A DNA stretch of 20,970 nt, from the NCBI GenBank assembly GCA_001275005.1, contig JWZX01002755.1, forward strand, positions 1-20,970, in the 5' to 3' direction. Positions 1-7,826 of the stretch are shown one piece after another; within the stretch, counting starts at the first letter, position 1; the number at the start of each line of letters is the position of its first letter. The position numbers and the translations under genes were made by a program. This stretch comes from Chrysochromulina tobinii. Lineage: Eukaryota > Haptophyta > Prymnesiales > Chrysochromulinaceae. The notes under the pieces are model-generated. The model was not told the DNA's origin. It made no database searches and saw only the letters and a program-made list of their open reading frames with translations.

Positions 1-80
1 ATACATGCGGGATACATCTGAGATACATGAAGAGATACATGTATCTCAAATGTATCTTGAAAGGTACGTATCTGAGATGC
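1..80. repeat. GATACAT/ATGTATC heptamer array (left)
   Basis: GATACAT occurs three times and its reverse complement ATGTATC twice within 80 bases, including the perfect palindrome GATACATGTATC. The array continues to the window edge, so its true extent is unknown. The same heptamer makes up the array at 1785-2088, so the two arrays bracket the repeat-rich ORF between them. I see no terminal transposon structure or gene in it. Confidence 0.8.
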
Positions 81-245
81 GGGTGTCACGGGGCATATTG
101 TGTATGTACATGTTATAGCTATCGCCGTCTGTGCACACCACATTCCATGTTGCATACAGTTACCACAGGACTGTGTACAGTAGTACCGGTACCTGTGGGG
201 AGTTGCGTGGGAACGTGGGTTACGTGAGTTTTTGTGTGTTGGGAC

Positions 246-1778
246 ATGCTGTCCTTCGTGGTCTTCGTCATTCCTCTTCACCTCCTCTTCGCCCGCGCGA
301 TCCATACGCGCGTGGAATCGCCACCGTGCTTGGTCCTACCGACCGACCGGTGTTATGGCTTCCCGCCCGGGAATGGTCTGGCTTCTTTGCTGACCCTGGT
401 CTTGCAGCAACGTGATGGCAACCCCTTTGGTGGGCACTTTGCAAGTGCTCGTCTGCTGAAACCATGCAATGTGGAACATCCCTTGCCACCTTCGATGGCC
501 ACTGCGCTTCTGCTGCGCCTGGCAGCGCACTTCATGCCACCTTTATCGGCCAATGCGCCTTTGCCGTGGCGCCAGCGTCACCGCCAGCCTCCATCGTCTC
601 GTGCACTTTTACTGCACTTCGTGCCGTCGTGCCATCGCTCCAGGCTGCGCCTCTGTCAGAAGCCTTTATCTCCGCTTTTTGCTGTGCTATTGTATTCGGC
701 GTTGGCTGCGCCGTTGCCCTTGGCATTGGCATTGACTGCGCCATCAGCATCGGCTGTGCCCTCGTCGGCCTTTGCCTCGGCTGCGCCTTCATCGCTCTCG
801 GCATTGCCATTTGCCCTCTCATATGGTCTGGCCGTTATCATGCTGATACGTCCAGGAGGGGCTGGGTCGAGGGCTGATTACGGGTCGAGGGCTGATTACG
901 GGTCGCGGGCTGATTACCCGAGGGCTAATGATGACTTGGCAGATGGCTTGATGCCCCATAGCTACGCGTCACTTGGCAGCCCCAGCGGCTTACTCGGCGG
1001 CCTCAGCGGCTCTGCCACGCTCGCCTCGTTTGGCGGCCTCTGCGGCTCTGCCGCACTCGCCTTGTTTGGCGGCGATGGCTTCGTGCTCACCTCTCTCGGT
1101 CGCCCTGGCAGCCTCGGCGGCTCGTTGCTTGCCTCATGCCTCATTGGCTCTGCCGCGCTCGCCTGCGGCGCAGCTTTTGGTCGCCCTTACGGCTCGGCGC
1201 TAGTGCGCGTGGCGTTACTTGGCAATTTGACACAGAGCAGCTTGTGCCTTCGCTGCCTCTGTCGGTCATCAGTGCGACCCCGAGCTGCACGCGCGCCACC
1301 ATCATGCCGCCGCCCCCATTACCACTTGTGCCAGCACAATCAGCTGTGCCTTACGATACGCCCGCTGATCTACACACATGGGTGCAAGTTGACGCGCTCC
1401 AGTGGCTATTTGGCTCTCCGCGGTCAGTGTGGCCACCTGGTCTCGAGAGCCACTGCCTCCGAGTTCTCTGTGACCGCATTGTTTTGTTGGCGTCTGATCT
1501 TGCCGACACTGGCTACACACTCGACGACCGAACACTCATGGCCGCTGTGGAGCGACACATGCCCGACTCGTGCTCAGGACTTCGCGGGCGAGGGCGAGCC
1601 CGAGGGCGAGGGCGAGGAGCAAGAAGAAGAAGCTCAGCCCCCATCCAAGAAGAAGAAGGGAGGCAAGGAAGCTCAGGCATCTGCCAAGGCACCTAAGGCA
1701 GCTAAGGACGCGCCCAAGGCGACGCCCAAGGCGTCGCCCAAGGGCGCATCCAAGCGCGCATCCAAGCGCAAGCAGTAG
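246..1778 (+). CDS. Repeat-rich hypothetical protein with acidic then lysine-rich tail (frame uncertain)
   Basis: This frame is open for about 510 codons. The first ATG (246) starts a hydrophobic stretch, MLSFVVFVIPLHLLFA, that could be a signal peptide. Most of the body is Ala/Ser/Leu/Pro low-complexity sequence over tandem DNA repeats, where several frames on both strands are open, so openness is weak evidence of coding. The C-terminus is more protein-like: an acidic run (EGEPEGEGEEQEEE) followed by KKKK and an Ala-Lys-Pro tail resembling histone H1 tails (AKAPKAAKDAPKATPKASPK). The most natural-looking globular sequence, with Trp and mixed hydrophobics (VDALQWLFGSPRSVWPPGL and onward), lies in another frame at about 1320-1570. 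A real gene may therefore combine that frame with this tail through a frameshift or an intron I could not place. No family was recognised. Confidence 0.3.
   Translation: MLSFVVFVIPLHLLFARAIHTRVESPPCLVLPTDRCYGFPPGNGLASLLTLVLQQRDGNPFGGHFASARLLKPCNVEHPLPPSMATALLLRLAAHFMPPLSANAPLPWRQRHRQPPSSRALLLHFVPSCHRSRLRLCQKPLSPLFAVLLYSALAAPLPLALALTAPSASAVPSSAFASAAPSSLSALPFALSYGLAVIMLIRPGGAGSRADYGSRADYGSRADYPRANDDLADGLMPHSYASLGSPSGLLGGLSGSATLASFGGLCGSAALALFGGDGFVLTSLGRPGSLGGSLLASCLIGSAALACGAAFGRPYGSALVRVALLGNLTQSSLCLRCLCRSSVRPRAARAPPSCRRPHYHLCQHNQLCLTIRPLIYTHGCKLTRSSGYLALRGQCGHLVSRATASEFSVTALFCWRLILPTLATHSTTEHSWPLWSDTCPTRAQDFAGEGEPEGEGEEQEEEAQPPSKKKKGGKEAQASAKAPKAAKDAPKATPKASPKGASKRASKRKQ
864..917. repeat. 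18-bp tandem repeat, three copies
   Basis: The unit GGGTCGAGGGCTGATTAC occurs at 864-881, 882-899 and 900-917. The third copy differs by a single A-to-C change. The unit length is a multiple of three, so within the ORF starting at 246 it encodes a repeated GSRADY hexapeptide. Confidence 0.95.
996..1070. repeat. 36-bp minisatellite
   Basis: The segment beginning GGCGGCCTC recurs at 996 and 1032 with a 36-base period, and a diverging third copy begins at 1068. More degenerate related sequence extends to about 1190. The plus strand reads Gly/Ser/Ala-rich repeats; the minus strand reads repeats of the type RPPNEASVAEP. The coding strand therefore cannot be settled from composition here. Confidence 0.75.
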
Positions 1779-1784
1779 GGCTCG

Positions 1785-2088
1785 AGATACGTATCCTCGA
1801 ATGTATCCCGTATGTATCCGACATGTATCGTGAGTGTATCTTGTGTGCCATGTATCTGAGGCTTAAGATACATTGTATCCTAAATGTATCCTAAATGTAT
1901 CCTAAATGTATCTTAAAGAAGGATACATATCCCTAGGTAAGATACATTTCCTATGATGGCCAAAAAGTGAAGATACAAATGTATCTCGATGTATCTCGAT
2001 GTATCTTGATGTATATGAACGGGACACATCAAGATACATGCAAGATACATGCACGATACATGCGCGATACATGGGATACGTATCCTGA
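1785..2088. repeat. GATACAT/ATGTATC heptamer array (right) with hairpin
   Basis: Roughly twenty copies of ATGTATC or GATACAT occur in 300 bases. They include a tandem 11-mer (CTAAATGTATC, three copies near 1880-1915), two or three CGATGTATCT units near 1980-2005, and a run of GATACATGC units near 2033-2070. Orientation switches from mostly ATGTATC to mostly GATACAT along the array, making it broadly palindromic. No gene is supported here. Confidence 0.9.
1999..2039. repeat. Perfect 14-bp inverted repeat (hairpin)
   Basis: ATGTATCTTGATGT at 1999-2012 is the exact reverse complement of ACATCAAGATACAT at 2026-2039, separated by 13 bases. It lies inside the right-hand GATACAT array, so it may simply reflect the orientation switch of that array, or it may form a structure in DNA or RNA. 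Confidence 0.85.
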
Positions 2089-2128
2089 TAACAAACCCCC
2101 CCAAACTCGATAACAAACCCCACGTCAC

Positions 2129-2553
2129 CCGGGTTCAGTGCACTTTCTAACCCGCGCCCGACGACCCCCGATTTGCTCGAAAGGATACACCGAACCGTCT
2201 GCTCCTGTCTGCGCAGGCCCTGTAGACCGGACTCGCCGCGCCGCCGCGCGGCGCGCGCGATCGGGTCGTCCTTACGTTGCGTTAGAGGCCAGGGTATACG
2301 ATTAACGATTACACGTAGATGCCGTCGTGTACGCCGAAGTACGCCGGGAAGGCCGGGCGGGTACCAGCGGTTGAGGCATGAGGATGAGCGGGTAAATATG
2401 AAAAAAAATTAAAAAATCGGTAGTTATTACAACGGTTAGAAATAACGGTAGAACGGAAGTTACGGCGAGTTTAAAGAGACAGTGACTCAAATCGTCAGTT
2501 AACGGCGTATGACCTCTAGTAATGTAACTTATGCTATCAATGATTGCTGAAAA
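2129..2553. other. Non-coding spacer with AT-rich patch
   Basis: There is no convincing gene. From about 2396 to 2550 the sequence becomes strikingly AT-rich (runs of A, AATTAAAAAATCGG, repeated AACGGTAGA-like words), unlike the GC-rich DNA around it. The patch stops immediately before the stop codon of the bacterial-looking dehydrogenase at 2554, so it may contain that gene's 3' UTR and polyadenylation region. Confidence 0.5.
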
Positions 2554-3318
2554 TCACGCTTTCATCTCCTGCAAGATGTTGCCGCCATCAACGACGAGAC
2601 TCGCGCCGTTGACGTAGCTCGCCGCGCCCGAAGCGAGAAAGGCGACCGCTGCCGCCACCTCCTCCGGCCGGCCGGCGCGTCCGGGCGGAGTGGCGCGCGC
2701 CGCCGTTAGTTCTGCCCCGCTGCTTGCCCCGGTCGCGATCCAGCCGGGAAGCACGGCGTTCACCGTCACCCCTGCCCCGCCGACTTCGAGCGCCAGTGCA
2801 TGGGTCAGCCCGATCATCCCGGCCTTCGCCGCAGCATATCCGGCCTCGCCCGGAATAGCGACGCGCGGCCCGGTGACAGAAGCGACCATCACTACCCTGC
2901 CCCATCCGGCCCCGATCATGCCGGGAAGGCAGGCACGGGTGACGAGTGCAGCGCTCGTCAAGCTCACCTCCAACGCACGGGTCCAGTCGGTTGGAGACTG
3001 GTCCACGAAGGCGCGGGGCACCGAGGGCGCGCCGATAGATCCCATGCCAGCGTTGTTCACCAGCACGTCAACCGGCCCGCAGGCCGCAAATAGCGCGGCG
3101 ACCGCCGCCGGATCGGTCAAGTCTGCCACGTGGCCGCGGGCGGTGATCCCTTCCGCCGCCAGTTCCGCCGCCCGGTCGTAGATGCGCTCGGTGGTCGACA
3201 CGATCTCAACTGTCATACCAGCCTGTCCGAGCGCACGGGCACAGGCGAAGCCGATCCCCTCTGCAGATCCCGCGCCCGTCACGAGCACGCGGTGTCGCGC
3301 GTCTTCTCGACATAGCAT
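2554..3318 (-). CDS. Short-chain dehydrogenase/reductase (SDR), bacterial type
   Basis: A 254-residue protein, the normal length for a classical SDR, which catalyses NAD(P)-dependent oxidation or reduction of an alcohol/carbonyl substrate. A Rossmann nucleotide-binding motif TGAGSAEGIG lies at residues 14-23, in the longer TGx5GIG form rather than TGx3GIG. DLTD is at 66-69, NNAG at 88-91, catalytic Ser147, and YAAAK with Tyr161 and Lys165. The usual catalytic Asn before helix 5 is replaced by Ser119 (EVSLTSA). The C-terminus carries the expected RPEEVAAAVAFLAS and NGASLVVDGG signatures. The start ATG at 3318 places the Rossmann motif at the usual distance. There is no intron and no targeting peptide. 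The sequence resembles proteobacterial or actinobacterial 3-oxoacyl-ACP-reductase-like SDRs more than algal ones, suggesting horizontal transfer. The substrate is unknown. Confidence 0.9.
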   Translation of the reverse strand: MLCREDARHRVLVTGAGSAEGIGFACARALGQAGMTVEIVSTTERIYDRAAELAAEGITARGHVADLTDPAAVAALFAACGPVDVLVNNAGMGSIGAPSVPRAFVDQSPTDWTRALEVSLTSAALVTRACLPGMIGAGWGRVVMVASVTGPRVAIPGEAGYAAAKAGMIGLTHALALEVGGAGVTVNAVLPGWIATGASSGAELTAARATPPGRAGRPEEVAAAVAFLASGAASYVNGASLVVDGGNILQEMKA

Positions 3319-3511
3319 GTCTTGAAATAAGGTCGCGATGAAGTTTGAGAAAGGTCAGTTCGTTTAGTTTGCGAAAGAAAAGGTCAGCTCTCCCGACACA
3401 TGCAAGCCGACTCGGCCTCTAACACGAAACACAGACCTCAGAGGGCGATGCGGCGCGGAGATTCTCTCGTCTTGCGGACCTTGTTGACAAGTTTTTTGGT
3501 CCATTCGCGGG

Positions 3512-4246
3512 ATGGGCGTACTCATGTTGGTCGCGTGTTGGCCACGTAGGCGCCAAAAAGATCCCAGCGAGCCGCGAATCATGACCGTGCCACTCACCAG
3601 GGAGTGGCTTCACGCGCTCGACCAGCTCCACGCTGGGGATCCACCCACTACCCTTGCGCAGCGCGTCACAAAAGCGCTGCTCCCCACAGAGCAGTTGGTC
3701 GACAAGGAACAGCAGCAGCGGCCCCGCGAAACGCTGGCGTCCAAGTCCATGCCAGGGACCAAGTTACTCTCCTACAGGATACCGACAGCGGCCACCGTCA
3801 AAGCATCACGTGATGCCAAATCTGCGCCAGGAGCGACTCTGGGCGGTGGCTGCGCGAGCAAGCCAGTGGGTGAGCAGCGCACGATCTCGCAAGAGTTCTC
3901 CACCTCGGAGGTGAGCGCGCATGATCACACCGGGTCGCCGTCACCACATTGCCCGGCCTCGCCGCCGACGACGCAGCAGCAGCGCGCCCGCTTAGCAGCA
4001 GCTGTCTACTCTCGCCACACGAGTGCTGCCAGTGACGGGAATCGTGAGGATGACCGTCATCAGCAGAGGAGCGTCTCTACTCCCAAGGGTTCACACACAC
4101 AGCAGAGGAATAATAGGGAGAATGGACAGCAGGACGGCTACCGGTACATGTGGTCCGACGTGCCCGGCCGCGTGCGCCAGCAGGAGACGTTGGAAACGGC
4201 GCCGTTGGATCCAGTGAGTCCACCTCGTGTGCTTCACCTCGTATGA
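3512..4246 (+). CDS. Hypothetical protein, Gln/Ser/Arg-rich
   Basis: An ATG-started ORF of 244 codons with a mixed N-terminal third (TREWLHALDQLHAGDPPTTL) followed by a hydrophilic, Gln/Ser/Thr/Arg-rich and probably disordered remainder (TTQQQRARLAAAVYSRHT). No domain or membrane segment was recognised. Shorter minus-strand frames overlap both ends (3364-3631 and 4091-4327), one of which looks equally protein-like. Coding on this strand is therefore a guess based on length. Confidence 0.3.
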   Translation: MGVLMLVACWPRRRQKDPSEPRIMTVPLTREWLHALDQLHAGDPPTTLAQRVTKALLPTEQLVDKEQQQRPRETLASKSMPGTKLLSYRIPTAATVKASRDAKSAPGATLGGGCASKPVGEQRTISQEFSTSEVSAHDHTGSPSPHCPASPPTTQQQRARLAAAVYSRHTSAASDGNREDDRHQQRSVSTPKGSHTQQRNNRENGQQDGYRYMWSDVPGRVRQQETLETAPLDPVSPPRVLHLV

Positions 4247-4821
4247 GTCAAGAGAGCTCGACGAGATCTCATCTCCGAGGAGCCCAAAGAGCTCGGCGAG
4301 TGTGGGCTTGCCGATGATCTCGCTCAAGCGTGCAAGCGGCGACAGAGTACGTGGATAATGCGCTCGGCCGTCTTCTTAGCAGTTTGTTTAGGATACGAGT
4401 CATCCGTTGTCATCCGTGGCAAGTGGGTACTAGAGTGTCTAGTACGCAAAGTACGTAGCTTAATGTGAATCAAAGTACACGTTCAACACGTTGTTCGTAA
4501 TATGAATTTCGTCGTTGTCTTCAATTCATATATTCATAAAACTAGCGCGTAAAATTAGCTCGTGGGTCGAACCGGGAAACGCCACCGCAGCCATATACCT
4601 CATACGGAACGAACGCCGCTCCTGCGACCCCCCTGCCCCCCCTCCTGCTGGCCGCCGTCGTCCATGCTCGTCTGATGCTCGTGCGGCTGCTCGTGCGACC
4701 GCCTCCGACAGTGCAGATAGATACAGTATGATATAGCTCACCTTCATCAGCTGGCCACCCGCGCTATCACATCAAGACGCAATCTTGTCATGCAGTTGTA
4801 GTACAGTGCTGTCGCCCGGAT
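4247..4821. other. Intergenic, no gene supported on the plus strand
   Basis: The first 140 bases contain minus-strand protein-like fragments in two frames (see findings). From about 4380 to 4560 the DNA is comparatively AT-rich with short repeats of AGTACGTA/AAAGTACRT type and no ORF of note. From 4600 to 4730 GC returns, again without a recognisable gene. Confidence 0.4.
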
Positions 4822-5934
4822 TCAGTTGCAACGATACGAGCAGATCGGCTTGCCATTGGCACGGGTCATGGACTCGAAGCCCGCAAAGGATGCGAGCGGG
4901 CGCAGGGGCGAGAAGCTTGCCTCGGCGACCGGCCGCAACCGAGGGTACAGAGCCTCGCCGTGCCACGTGGGGCCGCCGATGCATCGGTTGAAGGCGGTCC
5001 CAGGCGGTCCGTCCGAAGGAAATTGCCGATTGCGCGCATCGCCCGCGTTGACCTGGCGCATCGCCGCTTGCGTGCTGGTGACGAGGTCAGGCGGCTTCAT
5101 GGGCCACTTCATCGGGATGGTCGACGCGTACGAGGGGTGTTTCCCAGGGTCCTTGAGCTCTCTCTGGCCGCCCGAACGCATTGCCTCCTGCATGCGCTTC
5201 TCGAGGCTCTCCGCCCCGTGGCGCGCTGCTGCCTCCTCGATCGCCTTCAGCTTCGCCTCCATCTTTAACTGGACAGCGGAGACGATGGGCGCGGTCGTCG
5301 GCCGGCCAAGCGAGCCCTCGGCCGCGACATGGGTGAACTTGGGCGGGATGGACTTAGGCATGTACTTGATCTTGGTCTCCGAGAGGAGTGCCGACCCGCC
5401 TGTGGCCAAGTAGTCGGAAAAGAGGAGCATGATGTTGGACAGCGCCGCTCGCTGCTTCTCGGAGCAGCGCCTCGACCATGCCTCGATGATGTGCATGGCA
5501 CCCGGCTTGAGCAACGCCTCCGCATGCGCGAGCTTGATCATCGAAAGCCAGACCTCGATCGAGTTGAACGACGTTGGGCTCTCTTTCGGGGCCGGTGGTA
5601 CCTTATTCATCGACAGGTTGGTCGACAGAAGGCAGAAAGCGTTCCAGTCCGCAGCCGCTTTGGGGCCGACACTGAAGACGCCTGCTGTCTTATGGTGTGG
5701 AGGCTGCACCTCTTCCATTGCCTCCATGGACAGCTGCTCTGCCTCGTCCCAGTTGGCCACAGAGTCCATGATCTCATTCCTGGCACGCTGCCGAGGGTAG
5801 TCCACGCCATCGTCTGGCTCCGGGAAGCACCAGCGCCACCGCGCGCGCTGTATGGTACCAAGCTTGTTCTTGAAGAAGGGCCCTAGCTGGCTGAGCGGCT
5901 TGTCCTTGAAGATGGCCTCGGGCGAAAGCAACAT
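4822..5934 (-). CDS. Hypothetical protein, 370 aa, no recognised domain
   Basis: The frame is open upstream to 6027, but the first in-frame ATG is at 5934, giving 370 residues beginning MLLSPEAIFKDKPLSQLGPF. Composition is that of a real soluble protein: balanced hydrophobics, several Trp and Cys, and amphipathic helical stretches (LKMEAKLKAIEEAAARHGAE; EAWSRRCSEKQRAALSNIML). The C-terminal third is richer in Pro, Gly and aromatic residues (CIGGPTWHGEALYPRLRP). There is no signal peptide, membrane segment or family motif that I recognise. The open frame upstream of the ATG covers a 9-bp tandem repeat (GAGAGTGTC on the plus strand, about 5940-5966), so an upstream exon is possible. It could be a lineage-specific gene or a domesticated mobile-element ORF. 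Confidence 0.5.
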   Translation of the reverse strand: MLLSPEAIFKDKPLSQLGPFFKNKLGTIQRARWRWCFPEPDDGVDYPRQRARNEIMDSVANWDEAEQLSMEAMEEVQPPHHKTAGVFSVGPKAAADWNAFCLLSTNLSMNKVPPAPKESPTSFNSIEVWLSMIKLAHAEALLKPGAMHIIEAWSRRCSEKQRAALSNIMLLFSDYLATGGSALLSETKIKYMPKSIPPKFTHVAAEGSLGRPTTAPIVSAVQLKMEAKLKAIEEAAARHGAESLEKRMQEAMRSGGQRELKDPGKHPSYASTIPMKWPMKPPDLVTSTQAAMRQVNAGDARNRQFPSDGPPGTAFNRCIGGPTWHGEALYPRLRPVAEASFSPLRPLASFAGFESMTRANGKPICSYRCN

Positions 5935-6198
5935 GTTGTCGAGAGTGTCGAGAGTGTCGAGAGTGCGCCCCCGGAAGCGAGGCAAAGTCACGTAACGATT
6001 TTTTGGTTTCTGTTTGTTCGCATGCAAGTCTAAAGTACATCAGACACCTCCAAGACATGCCTAGACGAAACCAAAGAATACCCTCTGTGATGTCCGCTGA
6101 TTTCAATCGGACTCAAGCACTTACGGTCTTCGGATCTCAAGAGGCAAGTTGCCAAGTTCATGCGAGTCCGTGGACTGCATGAAAGGTCGGAGGACGAC

Positions 6199-7563
6199 CT
6201 AGACGCGATGGCCGTGCAGGTCCCTGATAGGCGCGGAGACGATGGGCGAAAGCGGTACGATATTCTCTCCCTCGTCGGGCTCAGAGGTGTTGTCGCGCAA
6301 GCTCTTGACGAGTGAGTCGGTCTCTTCGTGGGACAATTGCCTTCGGTGGTGCGAAGCTGGAAGCCGGTCTTTCATGTCATGCCACATGCGCTCGGACGTA
6401 TCCATGCTCTCAAGCCACTCCTTAGGCAGATTGTACTGCATGGTGGACGTGGCGACGAGCACGACCGCGAGCAAGAGCTGCGGCGTGATCGGCGCATGGA
6501 AGAGCTGCGTCGACACCGCCATCGTCACCATCATCGCGATCGCGTGCGCGTACACGCGCGCGATGTTGTCTGCGTACTTGAGGACGGCAGAGATGGCGAG
6601 GCCGTTGAGAGCGTTGCACACGACCACGATCCACGCGGAGTGATCGAAGCCGTGGAGGAGGCCGTTTCTCGCCATCGAGACGCCGTCCTTTTGCCATGCC
6701 GCAATCGCGTTGAAGCCCACGCCCCAAACATACCTGCGCAGCGTGGCGTGTGGCGTGTGGCGTGTGGCGGGAAGTCAAAGGGGATGTCCGTGTGAGCGAG
6801 CAGTGTGAGGAGAGCAGGGAAGGGGGGTGGGCTTTGGGAGAGGGGTGGGGATGGGCGGTGACAGCGGCCGTAGGGCACTTGGCGAGCGCTGCAGCCACGC
6901 CCGGCGGGCCGCGGCGCACATTTGGATGTTCTGCCAGTGTATCGAGGCCGTCGGTCGTCCCTTGAGCAATCGCTCATTGTAGATGCCTCCAAGCGCCGAG
7001 AGCAGCGACGAGAGGACGGAGAGGAGCCCACCGACGAGCGGATTGGCCGACTGGCTTTCCCGGAAGCCGTGCTTGCCGCTCGGCAACTGCGAGCACGCCG
7101 TGCCGCACGCGAGCGTCACCAGCGCCAGGTACTGCACTGCGGTGAGCCGTCGCTTGAGGAAGATGCGGAAGAGCAGCCCAGTGAAGATCGTCTTCATCTG
7201 CGAAAGCAGCTGGAACGTGGTCGGGTCGACCGCCTGGAGGATGAAAAAGATGCAGTTGTTGTTGACAAAGTAGATGGCCGCGGGAAGCATGTACGAGAAG
7301 AACTCGGCGAGCGAATCCTCGTTGAGCACGGCGCCCACTTGCCCACGCAGGATGGAGGCCCCGAGCAGCACGCCCGAGATTACGAGCTTGAGCCCCTCGC
7401 TCAACATCGTGGACGAAGGCACCGAGTAGTCAAAGCCGCCGTGCGGGTTCTTCGACGCGGTCACGAGGATCGGCTGCAGCGACATGAGCAGCGCTGCTGT
7501 GCAGGTGTAGCTCGCAACACTCCTATCAAACATGCCCGGCGCGGGCTTTAGGACTTCTGCCAT
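6199..7563 (-). CDS. Nucleotide-sugar transporter, UDP-galactose/CMP-sialic acid transporter family (SLC35A-like)
   Basis: A 392-residue multi-spanning Golgi/ER membrane protein expected to exchange a nucleotide sugar for the matching nucleoside monophosphate. There are two exons, 7563-6920 and 6733-6199, separated by a 186-bp GT-AG intron (6919-6734). The split codon restores the family motif IHWQNIQMYVWG at residues 208-219. Other family signatures are LSEGLKLVIS (54-63), YFVNNNCIFFILQAVDPTTF (98-117), QLLSQMKTIFTGLLF (118-132), GGIYNERLLK (192-201) and the hallmark KYADNI in the C-terminal half. Ten or so hydrophobic helices are evident. The C-terminus is a long hydrophilic cytosolic tail rich in Ser/Glu. 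ATG 7563 was chosen because the protein then starts MAEVLKPAPG just before helix 1; the frame upstream covers promoter repeats. Substrate specificity cannot be read from sequence. The gene is divergent from the dioxygenase-family gene at 7827. Confidence 0.95.
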
Positions 7564-7826
7564 CTCGCGCAGCGTGCGGTCCGACGCGAAGAGCGGTGGT
7601 CTGCGACTGACGTCCCTCACACTTCCTACCGGTAAAAAGACACCGGGGGGAGCCGGGACACACACGGGACACACGGTAAAAAGGTACCGGGGGGAGCCGG
7701 GACACTTTGGAATTGATTTTCCATTTCCGCTCGCGAGAAAGTAAGATTTGTTCAAACGTGCCGAGTTCCTACATTGTAGGCGCGTTCTCTTCACGGCTCT
7801 GTTGCTCTTGTGTTGTGTGTATTAAC
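7564..7826. promoter_or_regulatory. Bidirectional intergenic promoter region
   Basis: These 263 bases separate the divergent starts at 7563 (-) and 7827 (+), so they must hold the promoters of both genes. They contain the palindrome TACCGGTA at 7627-7634, 64 bp upstream of the transporter ATG, and a pair of 32-bp direct repeats at 7630-7705. No TATA box is evident. Confidence 0.5.
7630..7705. repeat. 32-bp direct repeat, two copies, 44-bp period
   Basis: The copies at 7630-7661 and 7674-7705 begin CGGTAAAAAG and end GGAGCCGGGACAC. They match at 30 of 32 positions, differing only at GACACC versus GTACCC-type positions in the middle. A 12-bp spacer (ACACGGGACACA) separates them. Both lie in the divergent promoter region. 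Confidence 0.9.

Noticed and set aside
532-841. Minus-strand Ala/Asn/Asp/Gly-rich frames
   Set aside because: The region is tandem-repeat DNA open in several frames on both strands; I could not choose a coding strand.
1785-2088. CRISPR-like array
   Set aside because: Units are 7-11 bp, change orientation, and have no unique spacers of even length.
2554-3318. SDR as simple bacterial contamination of the assembly
   Set aside because: The flanking DNA on both sides is not bacterial in style and no adjacent bacterial gene or operon is present; contamination is not excluded, only less likely.
4556-4630. Possible tRNA-like arm near GTGGGTCGAACCGGG
   Set aside because: No matching acceptor stem, anticodon loop or D-arm could be folded around it.
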